Source of the DNA: Treponema sp.
GTDB lineage: Bacteria; Spirochaetota; Spirochaetia; Treponematales; Treponemataceae
NCBI GenBank assembly: GCA_024402665.1
Contig: JAKSTI010000003.1
Location: forward strand, 62,001-126,000
Direction of reading: 5' to 3'
DNA length: 64,000 bases
Numbering within the stretch: the first letter of the stretch is position 1; the number at the start of each line of letters is the position of its first letter. A model generated the notes under the pieces. The model was not told where the DNA came from. It searched no databases and was given only the letters and a program-made list of their open reading frames with translations. The position numbers and the translations under genes are program-made. Shown piece by piece: positions 53,231 through 62,911 of the stretch.

Positions 53231-55075
53231 ATGACAGTTAACGAAATCAAAAATGCCAAAATCAAGGCATGGATTGAAGAATGCGTTAAAATGTGTGAAC
53301 CAGACAATGTTGTTGTTTGTGATGGTTCTAAAAAAGAATATGATGAGCTTATGCAGAAATGTGTAAAAGCTGGTCTTGCTACACCACTTGCTAAGAAAGA
53401 AAACTCTTTCTTGTTCCGCTCACTTCCAAGTGACGTTGCTCGTGTTGAAGGAAGAACATTCATTTCTTCTGTAAAAGAAGAAGATGCTGGTCCAACAAAC
53501 CATTGGATTGATCCAGTTGAATTGAAAGCAACAATGAAAGGTTTGTACACAGGTTGTATGCATGGTCGTACAATGTACGTTATTCCTTTCTGTATGGGTC
53601 CACTTGGTTCACCAATCGCTAAATACGGTGTTGAACTTACAGACTCTGAATACGTTGTATTGAACATGGACATCATGACACGTGCTGGTGAAAAAGTTTG
53701 GCAGTACCTCGATGATGGATTCGTTCCATGTCTCCACTCAGTTGGTAAACCATTAAACAATGGCGAAAAAGACAACGGAATCTGGCCTTGTGCTGACGTT
53801 GAAAACAAATACATTTCACAGTTCCCAGAAGAAAGACTTATCTGGTCTTACGGTTCAGGATACGGTGGAAACGCTTTGCTCGGTAAGAAATGTTTCGCTC
53901 TTCGTATTGCTACTGTTATTGCTCGCGAAGAAGGCTGGCTTGCTGAACACATGCTTATTCTTAAACTTACAAACCCTAAGGGTGAAGTAAAATATGTAAC
54001 AGGTGCTTTCCCAAGTGCTTGTGGTAAAACAAACCTTGCTATGTTGATTCCAACTATCCCAGGATGGAAAGTTGAAACTGTAGGTGATGATATTGCTTGG
54101 ATGAAGTTCGGAAAAGACGGACGTCTCTATGCTATCAACCCAGAAGCTGGTTTCTTTGGTGTTGCTCCTGGAACATCTGCTGAATCTAACAAAAACGCTC
54201 TTGTTTCAGCTGAAAAGAATACAATCTATACAAACTGTGCTCTTACAGAAGACGGTGATGTATGGTGGGAAGGAATTGGATATCCTGCAAAAGGTAATTT
54301 GGTTGACTGGAAAGGAAACACACGTCCTGCATTCCCTAAAGACAAGGCTCCAAAAGGTGAAGAAATGGCTCATCCAAATGCTCGTTTCACAGCACCAGCT
54401 GGACAGTGTCCATGTATCGCATCTGACTGGGAATCTCCAGAAGGTGTACCAATTTCTGCTATCCTCTTTGGTGGACGTCGTCCTTCAACTGTACCTCTCG
54501 TACACCAGGCTCGTTCTTGGGAACACGGTGTATTCCTTGGATCTATCGTAGGTTCAGAAATCACAGCTGCTTCTACAATCAACGCTGCTGAAGTTGGTAA
54601 AATCCGCCGTGACCCATTTGCTATTCTCCCATTCTGTGGATATAACATGGGTGACTACTTCCAGCACTGGATTGATGTAGGTAACGCTGCTCAGGATAAA
54701 GAAAAGCTTCCTAAGATTTTCTATGTAAACTGGTTCCGTAAAGATGAAAACAATCCTGATCTTCCAGGTGGATTCATGTGGCCAGGATACGGTGATAACT
54801 CACGTGTACTTGCTTGGATCTTCGATCGTTGTAACGGTGTTGATAATGCTAAGGACACTCCAATTGGTCTTATGCCAGCTGACGGTGCTCTTAACACAGA
54901 AGGTCTTTCTGACAACTACAAGAAAACTCTTCCAGAAATCCTTAAAGTTGATACAGAAGGTTGGTTGAAAGAAGTTAAAGACGTTCGCGAAAACCACTAT
55001 CCAAAATTCGGTAAACACTTACCATCAGAATTATCTGCTATTTTGGATGACCTCGAAGCTCGTCTTTCAAAATAA
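53231..55075 (+). CDS. pckG: Phosphoenolpyruvate carboxykinase (GTP)
   Basis: A 614-aa enzyme of the GTP-dependent family, at normal length. P-loop [15 protein letters not shown] (about residue 253), hyper-reactive Cys in SACGKT, metal/PEP-binding [20 protein letters not shown] near residue 210, and the guanine-binding [16 protein letters not shown] (about 500-520). It interconverts oxaloacetate and PEP; in fermenting gut spirochaetes it can run towards oxaloacetate to fix CO2 for succinate. Dense codon bias suggests high expression. Followed by a strong terminator. Confidence 0.97.
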   Translation: MTVNEIKNAKIKAWIEECVKMCEPDNVVVCDGSKKEYDELMQKCVKAGLATPLAKKENSFLFRSLPSDVARVEGRTFISSVKEEDAGPTNHWIDPVELKATMKGLYTGCMHGRTMYVIPFCMGPLGSPIAKYGVELTDSEYVVLNMDIMTRAGEKVWQYLDDGFVPCLHSVGKPLNNGEKDNGIWPCADVENKYISQFPEERLIWSYGSGYGGNALLGKKCFALRIATVIAREEGWLAEHMLILKLTNPKGEVKYVTGAFPSACGKTNLAMLIPTIPGWKVETVGDDIAWMKFGKDGRLYAINPEAGFFGVAPGTSAESNKNALVSAEKNTIYTNCALTEDGDVWWEGIGYPAKGNLVDWKGNTRPAFPKDKAPKGEEMAHPNARFTAPAGQCPCIASDWESPEGVPISAILFGGRRPSTVPLVHQARSWEHGVFLGSIVGSEITAASTINAAEVGKIRRDPFAILPFCGYNMGDYFQHWIDVGNAAQDKEKLPKIFYVNWFRKDENNPDLPGGFMWPGYGDNSRVLAWIFDRCNGVDNAKDTPIGLMPADGALNTEGLSDNYKKTLPEILKVDTEGWLKEVKDVRENHYPKFGKHLPSELSAILDDLEARLSK

Positions 55076-55096
55076 GTTAATCGCTGATTAAACGAA

Positions 55097-55138
55097 AAGG
55101 ACTTACATCATTTTTGGTGTAAGTCCTTTTTTTTTTGT
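55097..55138 (+). terminator. Intrinsic terminator after pckG
   Basis: Arms AAAAGGACTTACA and TGTAAGTCCTTTT around an about 11-base loop with a long T-run. Confidence 0.9.
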
Positions 55139-55185
55139 TTTATAAAATAACAATTTGTTATATAATGTACATACAGGAGATTTAT

Positions 55186-55692
55186 ATGTCAGAAGAAAAT
55201 ATGAACACAGAATCAAAAAGTTTTGACTTCAAAAAAATTTTATCATCAATTAAAAGTTTCTTAAAATTAGCTAATGAAAAGCTTCCTTTTGGACGTTTAG
55301 CATTAAAAGCAGGCGAAAAAGTTGCATTCTTAAAAAAAGTTTCTCCATTTGCTAACCTGGCCGTTGTAGTACTTGTAGTTTTACTTGGTGTAGGAGTTGC
55401 AAAAGCAGCTTCTGGTGGTGGCTCATCAAATGGAATGATTGGAAATACTTATAAAAGTTCTTTAGGTGGAACTATCACATTCAACAAAGATGGAACTTAC
55501 GATTCAACACTTATGTACATCAAATCAAAGACTGGAACATATATGTATCAGAATGGAGAAAATGGTGTTCAGGCTGTAGCAACTAGAAGTGATTGGGATG
55601 AAAACAATGGCTTCAAAACTGAAGATAATGGAAAAACAATTGTTTTCTATGCGGGTGGCTATTTACCTATGGACACTTTAACAAAATATTAA
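55186..55692 (+). CDS. Single-span membrane protein of unknown function
   Basis: A 168-aa protein from ATG 55186, which has CAGGAG 7 nt upstream and TATAAT at 55161; an open extension to 55135 starts in the terminator's T-run. Layout: charged cytoplasmic N-terminus (about 1-55), one transmembrane helix (about 60-83, ANLAVVVLVVLLGVGVAKAA), a Gly/Ser joint and a beta-rich extracytoplasmic domain (MIGNTYKSSLGGTITFNKDGTY onward) reminiscent of lipocalin-like small domains. Family unknown. Confidence 0.68.
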   Translation: MSEENMNTESKSFDFKKILSSIKSFLKLANEKLPFGRLALKAGEKVAFLKKVSPFANLAVVVLVVLLGVGVAKAASGGGSSNGMIGNTYKSSLGGTITFNKDGTYDSTLMYIKSKTGTYMYQNGENGVQAVATRSDWDENNGFKTEDNGKTIVFYAGGYLPMDTLTKY

Positions 55693-55710
55693 ACAGGTCA
55701 ATTACAAATA

Positions 55711-55747
55711 AAAAAGCAGTCTACTAAAACAGACTGCTTTTTTTTTG
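55711..55747 (+). terminator. Intrinsic terminator
   Basis: Arms AAAAGCAGTCT and AGACTGCTTTT around an about 9-base loop, followed by T-run. Confidence 0.88.
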
Positions 55748-55817
55748 ATTCTTATACAATCAACCATACAAAAATTGCCTGAATGGGTTTATAATTTTAG
55801 AGTTATAGGAGTATATT

Positions 55818-57899
55818 TTGCGCATCAATTTGAAAATTAAATTACTTATTTTAACTTTACTCATTATTGTACTTACAACTATCAGTTTAGGGTTAATCAG
55901 TTACAAAACTGAAAAAGACGCATTAACAAGTTCGGTAAACAAGACTCTTGATGTTATTTCAGACAAAGTAGCTCAACAGATTTACGACTTGAATGAATCA
56001 GAACTTATTATGCTCCGTTCAATTGCAAAACTTCCATTTATCAGCAGCACAGAAATTTCCCAAGAAGAAATCAATCAGCAGCTTATTGCAATCCCTGAAC
56101 TGGATCTTTCAAAATATGAAAACGTTATTTTATGTAATAAACAGGGTATTGGATTCACCAGAGACGGTTCAAAGACATCTTTTACAGATACACCTTATTT
56201 CAAAGCCGCAATTTCAGGTAACGAATTTATTTCAAACCCATATCACAGCTCAAACAATCAGATTTACCAGTACTACGCAGTTCCTGTTACAAATTCTAAA
56301 AAAGAAATAACAGGTGCCTTGATTTCAGTTATTAAAGGAGACCGTCTTTCTAAAATTGTTTCTGAAATTGAAATTGGTGCAGGTTTTCATCCTGGGGTTC
56401 TGGATCGTGCAACAGGTGAATCAATTGCAAACGTAAATGAAGGAACTAACGACAACAACGATAATGTTGAAGCCCTTGATCCAAACTCTGGTATTGGAAG
56501 AGTAATGTACGGTGTTATGACAGGTGGTACAGATACTTTTGTTTTTGAAGACCCAAATATCCACTTAAAAATGACAGGAAGTTACCGACCTATTAATGCA
56601 ACAACCTGGTCTGTTTTCTGTATTGCACCATATGATTTCTTCTATCAGGATCTTTACAAACTTAGATTCTCTCTTATTTTCGGATTAAGTCTTTCTGTAA
56701 TCATTGCAGTTCTTTTAGGAATTATTCTTATCAGCATTATTATCAAACCTTTGACTCTTGTAAAAAAATCTATTGAAGAAATTGCCAGTGGTAGTGCCGA
56801 TTTGACAAAGAGACTTCCTATTTCCACAAAAGACGAAATTGGCGAAGTTGTAAATGGATTCAATAAATTTACAGAAAAACTTCAATCCATTATGAAAGAT
56901 TTGAAGATTTCAAATTCAACTTTGGAAGAAGCCGGAGACGAATTGAATGCCAGCACTGATGATACATCAAACGCAATTAAAGATATTCTTAATAACATCA
57001 ATGAAATGCAAACTCAGATCAGCAACCAGACAGACAGTGTAAGCCAGACTGCTGGTGCCGTTAATGAAATTGCATCAAATATTGAATCTCTTGAAAGAAT
57101 GATTGAAACTCAAAGTAATGGTGTTGCTCAGGCTAGTACTGCAGTAGAAGAAATGATTGGAAACATCAATTCTGTAAACAATTCTGTTGATAGACTTGCT
57201 TCCTCTTTTGAAAGCCTTGCTGCCAGTGCTCAGACAGGTGTTGATCTTCAGGTTGAAGCCGCAGAACGAATTGAAAAAATCAAAGCCCAGAGTGAAACTT
57301 TGCGTGAAGCCAATCTTGCCATTGCTGCAATTGCTGGTCAGACAAACCTCCTTGCTATGAATGCCGCAATCGAAGCTGCTCATGCCGGTGATTCTGGTAA
57401 AGGTTTCTCTGTAGTTGCAGATGAAATTCGTAAGCTTTCAGAAACATCTGGATTACAGTCAAAAACAATTGGTAATCAGTTAAAAAATATCCACGACTCT
57501 ATTGAAGACATGGTAAATGCATCAATCAGATCTGGAGAAGCATTTAATATCGTAACAACACAGATTAAAGATACAGACGAACTTGTACATCAGATTAAAG
57601 CCGCTATGGAAGAACAGACTATTGGTTCTCAGCAGATTAACAGCGCCCTCAGTGTAATGAATGATAACACAATTGAAGTTCGAACTGCATCTAAGGAAAT
57701 GTCTGCCGGAAATAAAGCAATTCTTGATGAAGTCAGAAATTTGCAGGATACAACAACTGCAATGAAAGACAGTATGCTTGAAATGACTTCTGGTGCAAAA
57801 CGAATTGATGAAACTGGCATTGCATTAAGCGATATTTCAAATAAACTTAAGGAAAGTATCAACGATATTGGCGAACACATCGACCAGTTCAACGTATAA
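55818..57899 (+). CDS. Methyl-accepting chemotaxis protein
   Basis: A 693-aa transmembrane receptor starting at TTG 55818, with AGGAG 6 nt upstream. Order: TM1 (about 8-28), double-Cache-like periplasmic sensor (about 35-275, with FTDTPYFKAAISGNEFIS), TM2 (about 285-312), HAMP (about 314-368) and the methyl-accepting signalling domain with its hairpin tip AIAGQTNLLAMNAAIEAAHA and FSVVADEIRKLSE. It passes ligand binding to CheA/CheW. Ligand unknown. No che genes nearby. Confidence 0.95.
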   Translation: MRINLKIKLLILTLLIIVLTTISLGLISYKTEKDALTSSVNKTLDVISDKVAQQIYDLNESELIMLRSIAKLPFISSTEISQEEINQQLIAIPELDLSKYENVILCNKQGIGFTRDGSKTSFTDTPYFKAAISGNEFISNPYHSSNNQIYQYYAVPVTNSKKEITGALISVIKGDRLSKIVSEIEIGAGFHPGVLDRATGESIANVNEGTNDNNDNVEALDPNSGIGRVMYGVMTGGTDTFVFEDPNIHLKMTGSYRPINATTWSVFCIAPYDFFYQDLYKLRFSLIFGLSLSVIIAVLLGIILISIIIKPLTLVKKSIEEIASGSADLTKRLPISTKDEIGEVVNGFNKFTEKLQSIMKDLKISNSTLEEAGDELNASTDDTSNAIKDILNNINEMQTQISNQTDSVSQTAGAVNEIASNIESLERMIETQSNGVAQASTAVEEMIGNINSVNNSVDRLASSFESLAASAQTGVDLQVEAAERIEKIKAQSETLREANLAIAAIAGQTNLLAMNAAIEAAHAGDSGKGFSVVADEIRKLSETSGLQSKTIGNQLKNIHDSIEDMVNASIRSGEAFNIVTTQIKDTDELVHQIKAAMEEQTIGSQQINSALSVMNDNTIEVRTASKEMSAGNKAILDEVRNLQDTTTAMKDSMLEMTSGAKRIDETGIALSDISNKLKESINDIGEHIDQFNV

Positions 57900-57934
57900 T
57901 CAAATCTCTGTAAAATCAGATTATTTACGGTAAG

Positions 57935-57966
57935 AACTACAGTGACTATCTGTTACTGTAGTTTTT
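57935..57966. terminator. Terminator at the convergent MCP/rfbB border
   Basis: Arms AACTACAGT and ACTGTAGTT around about 11 bases, followed by T-run on the plus strand. It overlaps the last codons and stop of rfbB. Confidence 0.72.
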
Positions 57967-59061
57967 ACCAATCCAGTTTTTATATTCGCCTGAAAGAATA
58001 TGATCTACCCATTCTGGATGACTTAAATACCAGTCCACAGTTAGTTTCAATCCCTGCTCAAAAGTCATTTTTCTTTCCCAGCCTAATTCAGACTTAATCT
58101 TAGTACAGTCAATTGCATATCTGGCATCATGACCTGGACGATCTTTTACATGAATAATTGTATTTTCAACCTCAGAAATCTTCTTTCCTACTTCGGGAGC
58201 AGTTAATTCAATAATTTTATGAAGCAGTTTTATATTCTGCCATTCATTTTCTCCACCGATATTATAATTCTCCCCGGTTTTACCAGAATTCACAATCTGC
58301 CATACAGCTCTGTTATGATCTTCTACATAAATCCAGTCCCGGATGTTTTTTCCTTCGCCATAAACAGGCAGATTTTTCCCATCACGAATGTTAGCAATCA
58401 TCAATGGAAGAAGTTTTTCAGGGAACTGATATGGTCCATAGTTGTTTGTACAGTTTGAAAGTGTTATTGGAAGTCCGTATGTATGATAATATGCCATTAC
58501 AATATGATCGGAACTGGCTTTTGAAGAAGAATATGGACTTCTAGGATCATATGGTGTATCTTCACGGAAATATCCTGTTTCTCCAAGGCTACCATATACT
58601 TCATCAGTAGAAATATGATGGAATAAAACATCTTCCCTTTTGTTATCCAGACTGATTTTCCAATAATTCCTTGCTACATCAAGCAATGTAAATGTCCCCA
58701 TTACATTTGTCTTCATAAATGCTTCTGGTCCTAAAATGGATCGGTCTACATGACTTTCTGCCGCAAAATGAATTACAGTATCAATATCATACTGTTCAAA
58801 AATTCTCTCTATTTCTTTTCTATCACAAATATCTACCTTTTCAAAAAAATAACGTTTTCCACCAAACTGCTCTTCTACCATAGCCAGGTTTTCAAGATTT
58901 CCAGCATAAGTTAAACAGTCGACATTTACAATATTACCGTGAAAACCGCTGTCCATAAAAGATTTTTCACCAGTTGCACTTAAGCCAAAGAGATAATTTA
59001 TAAAATTTGAGCCAATAAAACCTGCTCCACCTGTAATCAAAATGTTTTTTAATTTTCTCAT
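57946..59061 (-). CDS. rfbB: dTDP-glucose 4,6-dehydratase
   Basis: A 371-aa short-chain dehydrogenase/reductase with NAD-binding GGAGFIGSNF, the active-site TDEVYG and YxxxK in PYSSSKASSD, and sugar-nucleotide region NNYGPYQFPEKLLPLM. It converts dTDP-glucose to dTDP-4-keto-6-deoxyglucose for envelope sugars. Third gene of rfbA-rfbC-rfbB (minus strand, gaps 9 and 19 bp). It lies last before the terminator; rfbD is not in the cluster. Confidence 0.96.
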   Translation of the reverse strand: MRKLKNILITGGAGFIGSNFINYLFGLSATGEKSFMDSGFHGNIVNVDCLTYAGNLENLAMVEEQFGGKRYFFEKVDICDRKEIERIFEQYDIDTVIHFAAESHVDRSILGPEAFMKTNVMGTFTLLDVARNYWKISLDNKREDVLFHHISTDEVYGSLGETGYFREDTPYDPRSPYSSSKASSDHIVMAYYHTYGLPITLSNCTNNYGPYQFPEKLLPLMIANIRDGKNLPVYGEGKNIRDWIYVEDHNRAVWQIVNSGKTGENYNIGGENEWQNIKLLHKIIELTAPEVGKKISEVENTIIHVKDRPGHDARYAIDCTKIKSELGWERKMTFEQGLKLTVDWYLSHPEWVDHILSGEYKNWIGKNYSNR

Positions 59062-59080
59062 TTTACTTCCCTTAAAGATT

Positions 59081-59686
59081 TCATTTTCCTATCCATTTTG
59101 CATTCAAATCAAAATATTTCCCATTCTGTAAATCAAACGCCGGATGATTTTGATCTTTTGGGCTCAACAAAGGTGTAATATCCGGAGCAACCGAAGCCCA
59201 GTCTATTCCAATTGTTTCATCATTCCACATTAATCCGCCTTCACCACTAGGATCATAAAAATCTGTACACTTATAAGCAAAAACTGCAGACTCGCTCAAG
59301 ACATAGAAACCGTGAGCAAATCCTTCTGGGATATAAAACTGATTCTGCTTTTCACCATCAAGAATCACTCCATAATATTTACCATATGTCGATGAACCTT
59401 TTCTTAAATCAACAGCAACATCGTAAACTTTCCCACTAACAGCTCTTACCAATTTTCCCTGAGGATGTTCTTTTTGAAAGTGTAACCCCCTAAGAACCCC
59501 TTTTGATGAAGAAGACTGATTATCCTGAACAAATTTGACCTTTAATCCAGCTTCAATAAAATCTTTTTCTGAATAAACTTCAAAAAAGTATCCTCTGGCA
59601 TCACCAAAAACTTTTGGCTGAATTTCAAACAATCCATCAAAAATTGTTCCATTTTCGTCCGCACATTTTTTAAACTCAAAAGGCAT
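59081..59686 (-). CDS. rfbC: dTDP-4-dehydrorhamnose 3,5-epimerase
   Basis: A 201-aa cupin-like epimerase with the catalytic His in RGLHFQKEHPQGKLVR and the Tyr/His pair near FYIPEGFAHGFYVLSE. It epimerises C3 and C5 of dTDP-4-keto-6-deoxyglucose. Middle gene of the dTDP-sugar operon. Length slightly above the usual 180-185 because of a C-terminal tail. Confidence 0.96.
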   Translation of the reverse strand: MPFEFKKCADENGTIFDGLFEIQPKVFGDARGYFFEVYSEKDFIEAGLKVKFVQDNQSSSSKGVLRGLHFQKEHPQGKLVRAVSGKVYDVAVDLRKGSSTYGKYYGVILDGEKQNQFYIPEGFAHGFYVLSESAVFAYKCTDFYDPSGEGGLMWNDETIGIDWASVAPDITPLLSPKDQNHPAFDLQNGKYFDLNAKWIGK

Positions 59687-59695
59687 TTTTATCCT

Positions 59696-60571
59696 CTAAT
59701 TATTTTCTGCAATATATTTTAAGTAGCTGCCGTATTCAGTTTTGTATCCATCAGCAAGCTTCAACATTTCTTTTTTTGAAATCCACCCGTTTCTATATGC
59801 AATTTCTTCAATACAAGAAACATACATTCCCTGACGCTTTTCAATTGTTGCAATAAAATTGCTTGCCTCAAGAAGACCATCATAAGTTCCTGTATCAAGC
59901 CAGGCCATTCCTCTTCCAAGTAATTCTACTTTAAGCTGCTTTCTTGCAAGATACTCATTATTTACGGCAGTAATTTCAATTTCGCCACGAGCACTAGGCT
60001 TAACATTTGCAGCTATTTCTACAACAGAATTATCATAAAAATACAATCCTGGAACAGCATAATTCGACTTAGGTTCAGCAGGCTTTTCTTCAATTCCAAG
60101 CGCATTTCCCTTTTCATCAAATTCAACAACTCCATATGCAGTTGGATCTTTCACAAAATAACCAAAAATAACTGCACCTCGGCTTTCTGCAACTTTTTTA
60201 GCTGCATTTTTCAAAGTCTGAGTAAAACTCTGCCCATAAAAAATATTATCACCCAATACTAAAGCAACGTCATCACTGCCAATAAAATCTTTTCCAACAA
60301 TAAAAGCATCTGCCAATCCTCTTGGTTTATCCTGAACGGCATATTCAAAATGCATGCCAAGCCAGCTGCCATCACCAAAGAGTTTTTCAAAACAATTAAT
60401 GTCACGAGGAGTAGAAATAATCAAAACTTCTTTAATTCCACTAAGCATCAAAACAGAAAGCGGATAATAAATAATCGGTTTGTCATAAAGAGGTAAAAGT
60501 TGTTTGGAAACAACTTTTGTAATTGGATATAAACGAGTTCCTGAACCGCCTGCTAAAATAATTCCTTTCAT
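59696..60571 (-). CDS. rfbA: Glucose-1-phosphate thymidylyltransferase
   Basis: A 291-aa nucleotidyltransferase from ATG 60571 (GAAGG 5 nt upstream; an in-frame GTG at 60577 overlaps that site). Signature [20 protein letters not shown], catalytic [11 protein letters not shown] and the sugar-binding [12 protein letters not shown]-like [12 protein letters not shown]. It makes dTDP-glucose from dTTP and glucose-1-phosphate, the first step to rhamnose and related sugars. First gene of the operon. Confidence 0.96.
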   Translation of the reverse strand: MKGIILAGGSGTRLYPITKVVSKQLLPLYDKPIIYYPLSVLMLSGIKEVLIISTPRDINCFEKLFGDGSWLGMHFEYAVQDKPRGLADAFIVGKDFIGSDDVALVLGDNIFYGQSFTQTLKNAAKKVAESRGAVIFGYFVKDPTAYGVVEFDEKGNALGIEEKPAEPKSNYAVPGLYFYDNSVVEIAANVKPSARGEIEITAVNNEYLARKQLKVELLGRGMAWLDTGTYDGLLEASNFIATIEKRQGMYVSCIEEIAYRNGWISKKEMLKLADGYKTEYGSYLKYIAENN

Positions 60572-60739
60572 AGACACCTTCTGAAAAGCGGCTTCTCTAA
60601 TCTAAAACCTCTTTTTTTTGATTAACCCCTTGATTATAGACCAAAAATACTCCAAAAACAATATAAACAATTTTATTAATCTTGCGGAATTTCATTTTCT
60701 GGTGGAAAATATTACTATCTATTTTATATTGGAGTTTTT

Positions 60740-62833
60740 ATGACATCTAAAGAACGCGCTCAAGAAATCAATGCTTTAATTAACGAAATGACATTAGAAG
60801 AAAAAGTCAGCCTTATGCTTCACGAAAGTATGGCTGTACCACGTTTGAACATCCCTGAATATAACTGGTGGAATGAAGGACTCCACGGTGTAGCCCGAGC
60901 CGGATACGCAACAATTTTCCCACAGACAATAGGTCTTGCCGCCACATTCGATATTGATTTAGTTCAAAAACAATATGAAGCCATTTCTGATGAAGCCAGA
61001 GCAAAATATAATGAAGCACAAAAAATCGGTGACCGACGCCAATTTAGAGGACTTACTTTCTGGACTCCAAATATTAATATTGTCAGAGATCCACGATGGG
61101 GACGAGCTCAGGAAACTTTTGGAGAAGACCCATATTTAACTTCCAGAATGGGTGTTGCCGCAGTAAAAGGACTTCAGGGCGATGATCCAGACAATCTTAA
61201 AACTGCCGCTTGTGCAAAACATTTTGCAGTTCATTCGGGCCCAGAAGGGACAAGACATACTGCAAATGTTAAACCTTCAAAAAAGGATTTGTGGGAAACA
61301 TACCTTCCTGCTTTCAAAGCTTTAGTTGATGAAGGTGTAGAATCAGTTATGGGAGCATACCAGCGTCTTTACGATGAACCATGTAACGGAAGCAAATTTC
61401 TTCTTGTTGATATTCTTCGCAAAAAGTGGGGATTCAAGGGCCATGTTGTAAGTGACTGCTGGGCTGTTAAAGATTTCCACGAAAATCATAAAGTAACAAA
61501 CACTCCTGCAGAAAGTGCTGCTTTAGCTATTAATAATACATGTGATTTGAACTGTGGCTGTACATATCATGCCGCTATAGATGCAGTTCGCCAGGGACTC
61601 CTCTCTGAAGAAAAAATCAATGAATCTTTGTTCCGTCTTCTTGATACACGATTTAAACTTGGAATGTTCGATTCCTATACAAAATCTAAATGGGGCAAAC
61701 TTTCTAAAAAAGATGTTGATTCTCTTAAAAATCGTGAACTGGCAAAAGAAGTTGCACAGGATTCCATTGTCCTTTTGAAAAATAAAGATGGACTTCTTCC
61801 TGTAAAGAAAGATATTAAGAAAATCATGGTTATGGGTCCAACTGCAACAAATCTTAATGCTCAGATTGGAAATTATTATGGACTTAACTCAAAAATCGTC
61901 ACTATTCTTGAAGGTCTTGTAAAAGCAACAGAAGAACGTCCAGACATTAATATTGATTATCATCCTGCTGTAGGAATGTACGGTCCTAGTAAACAGCGTG
62001 GATGGACAGTAGGTATGGCTGAATCAGCTGACTTAGTTGTTGCCTGCTTTGGTATTGATAACATGATGGAAGGTGAAGAAGGAGATGCTGTTGAATCATT
62101 AAAAGGCGACAGAGACACAATTGAACTTCCTGATTACCAGATTGATTATCTTAAAGCAATACATGAACGTGGTACACCTATAGTTTTAGTTTTGACTGGT
62201 GGAGCTGCAATTGCCTTCCCTCCAGAACTTGCAGATGCAATTTTGTTCGCATGGTATCCTGGAGAAGAAGGTGGTAATGCTATTGCTGATATTATTTTTG
62301 GTAAAAAGTCTCCATCTGGACACTTACCTGTTACATTCCCAAAAGCAACTTCAGATCTCCCAGATTTTGAAGACTACAGCATGAAAAACCGCACATACAA
62401 ATATATTGAAAAAGAACCTTTATTCCCATTTGGATTTGGACTTTCATATACAAACTTTACAATTGATAAACTTAAAGTTGATGTAGAAAAAGTAAATCCA
62501 GAAAAATTTGAATGCAAAGTTTCTACAAAAATCTTAAATAATGGTTCTATGGATTCTTCATTTGTCGCCCAGCTTTATATTTCAAAAGCAAATCCTACTA
62601 AAGATGACCCAATTTCCACATTAAGACGTTTCTCTAAAGTATTAATCAAAAAATCCGGAGAAAAAACAATCACTTTCAATCTCACTCAGGATGATTTTAA
62701 ATTCTTTAATGAAGAAGGCGAAGAAATTCTGGAACACGGAGTTTATAAAATCACTATTGCAGACTCTTCCCCATCTGAGCTTTCAGAAAAACTTGGAGCA
62801 ACTAAACCGCTTTCTACATTAATAAATATTTAA
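60740..62833 (+). CDS. Glycoside hydrolase family 3 (beta-glucosidase/beta-xylosidase)
   Basis: A 697-aa cytoplasmic enzyme without signal peptide. GH3 N-terminal barrel (about 20-330) with NEGLHGVAR, WTPNINIVRDPRWGRAQETFGEDP, KHFAVHSGPEG and the nucleophile Asp in GHVVSDCWAV; GH3 C-terminal sandwich (about 345-560) and fibronectin-III-like end (about 590-690). The WWNEGLHGVA and HGP-type residues resemble bacterial beta-xylosidases (Xyl3A/Bxl group). It would hydrolyse imported xylo-oligosaccharides or cellobiose, in step with the GH43 lipoprotein. Specificity not certain. Confidence 0.93.
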   Translation: MTSKERAQEINALINEMTLEEKVSLMLHESMAVPRLNIPEYNWWNEGLHGVARAGYATIFPQTIGLAATFDIDLVQKQYEAISDEARAKYNEAQKIGDRRQFRGLTFWTPNINIVRDPRWGRAQETFGEDPYLTSRMGVAAVKGLQGDDPDNLKTAACAKHFAVHSGPEGTRHTANVKPSKKDLWETYLPAFKALVDEGVESVMGAYQRLYDEPCNGSKFLLVDILRKKWGFKGHVVSDCWAVKDFHENHKVTNTPAESAALAINNTCDLNCGCTYHAAIDAVRQGLLSEEKINESLFRLLDTRFKLGMFDSYTKSKWGKLSKKDVDSLKNRELAKEVAQDSIVLLKNKDGLLPVKKDIKKIMVMGPTATNLNAQIGNYYGLNSKIVTILEGLVKATEERPDINIDYHPAVGMYGPSKQRGWTVGMAESADLVVACFGIDNMMEGEEGDAVESLKGDRDTIELPDYQIDYLKAIHERGTPIVLVLTGGAAIAFPPELADAILFAWYPGEEGGNAIADIIFGKKSPSGHLPVTFPKATSDLPDFEDYSMKNRTYKYIEKEPLFPFGFGLSYTNFTIDKLKVDVEKVNPEKFECKVSTKILNNGSMDSSFVAQLYISKANPTKDDPISTLRRFSKVLIKKSGEKTITFNLTQDDFKFFNEEGEEILEHGVYKITIADSSPSELSEKLGATKPLSTLINI

Positions 62834-62911
62834 TTTCAAAATCCCATAGAAAAAAAGCCTTATAATCATTATACTGTTTATATATTCTTTTTGGTTATAA
62901 GGAAGTTTTCT

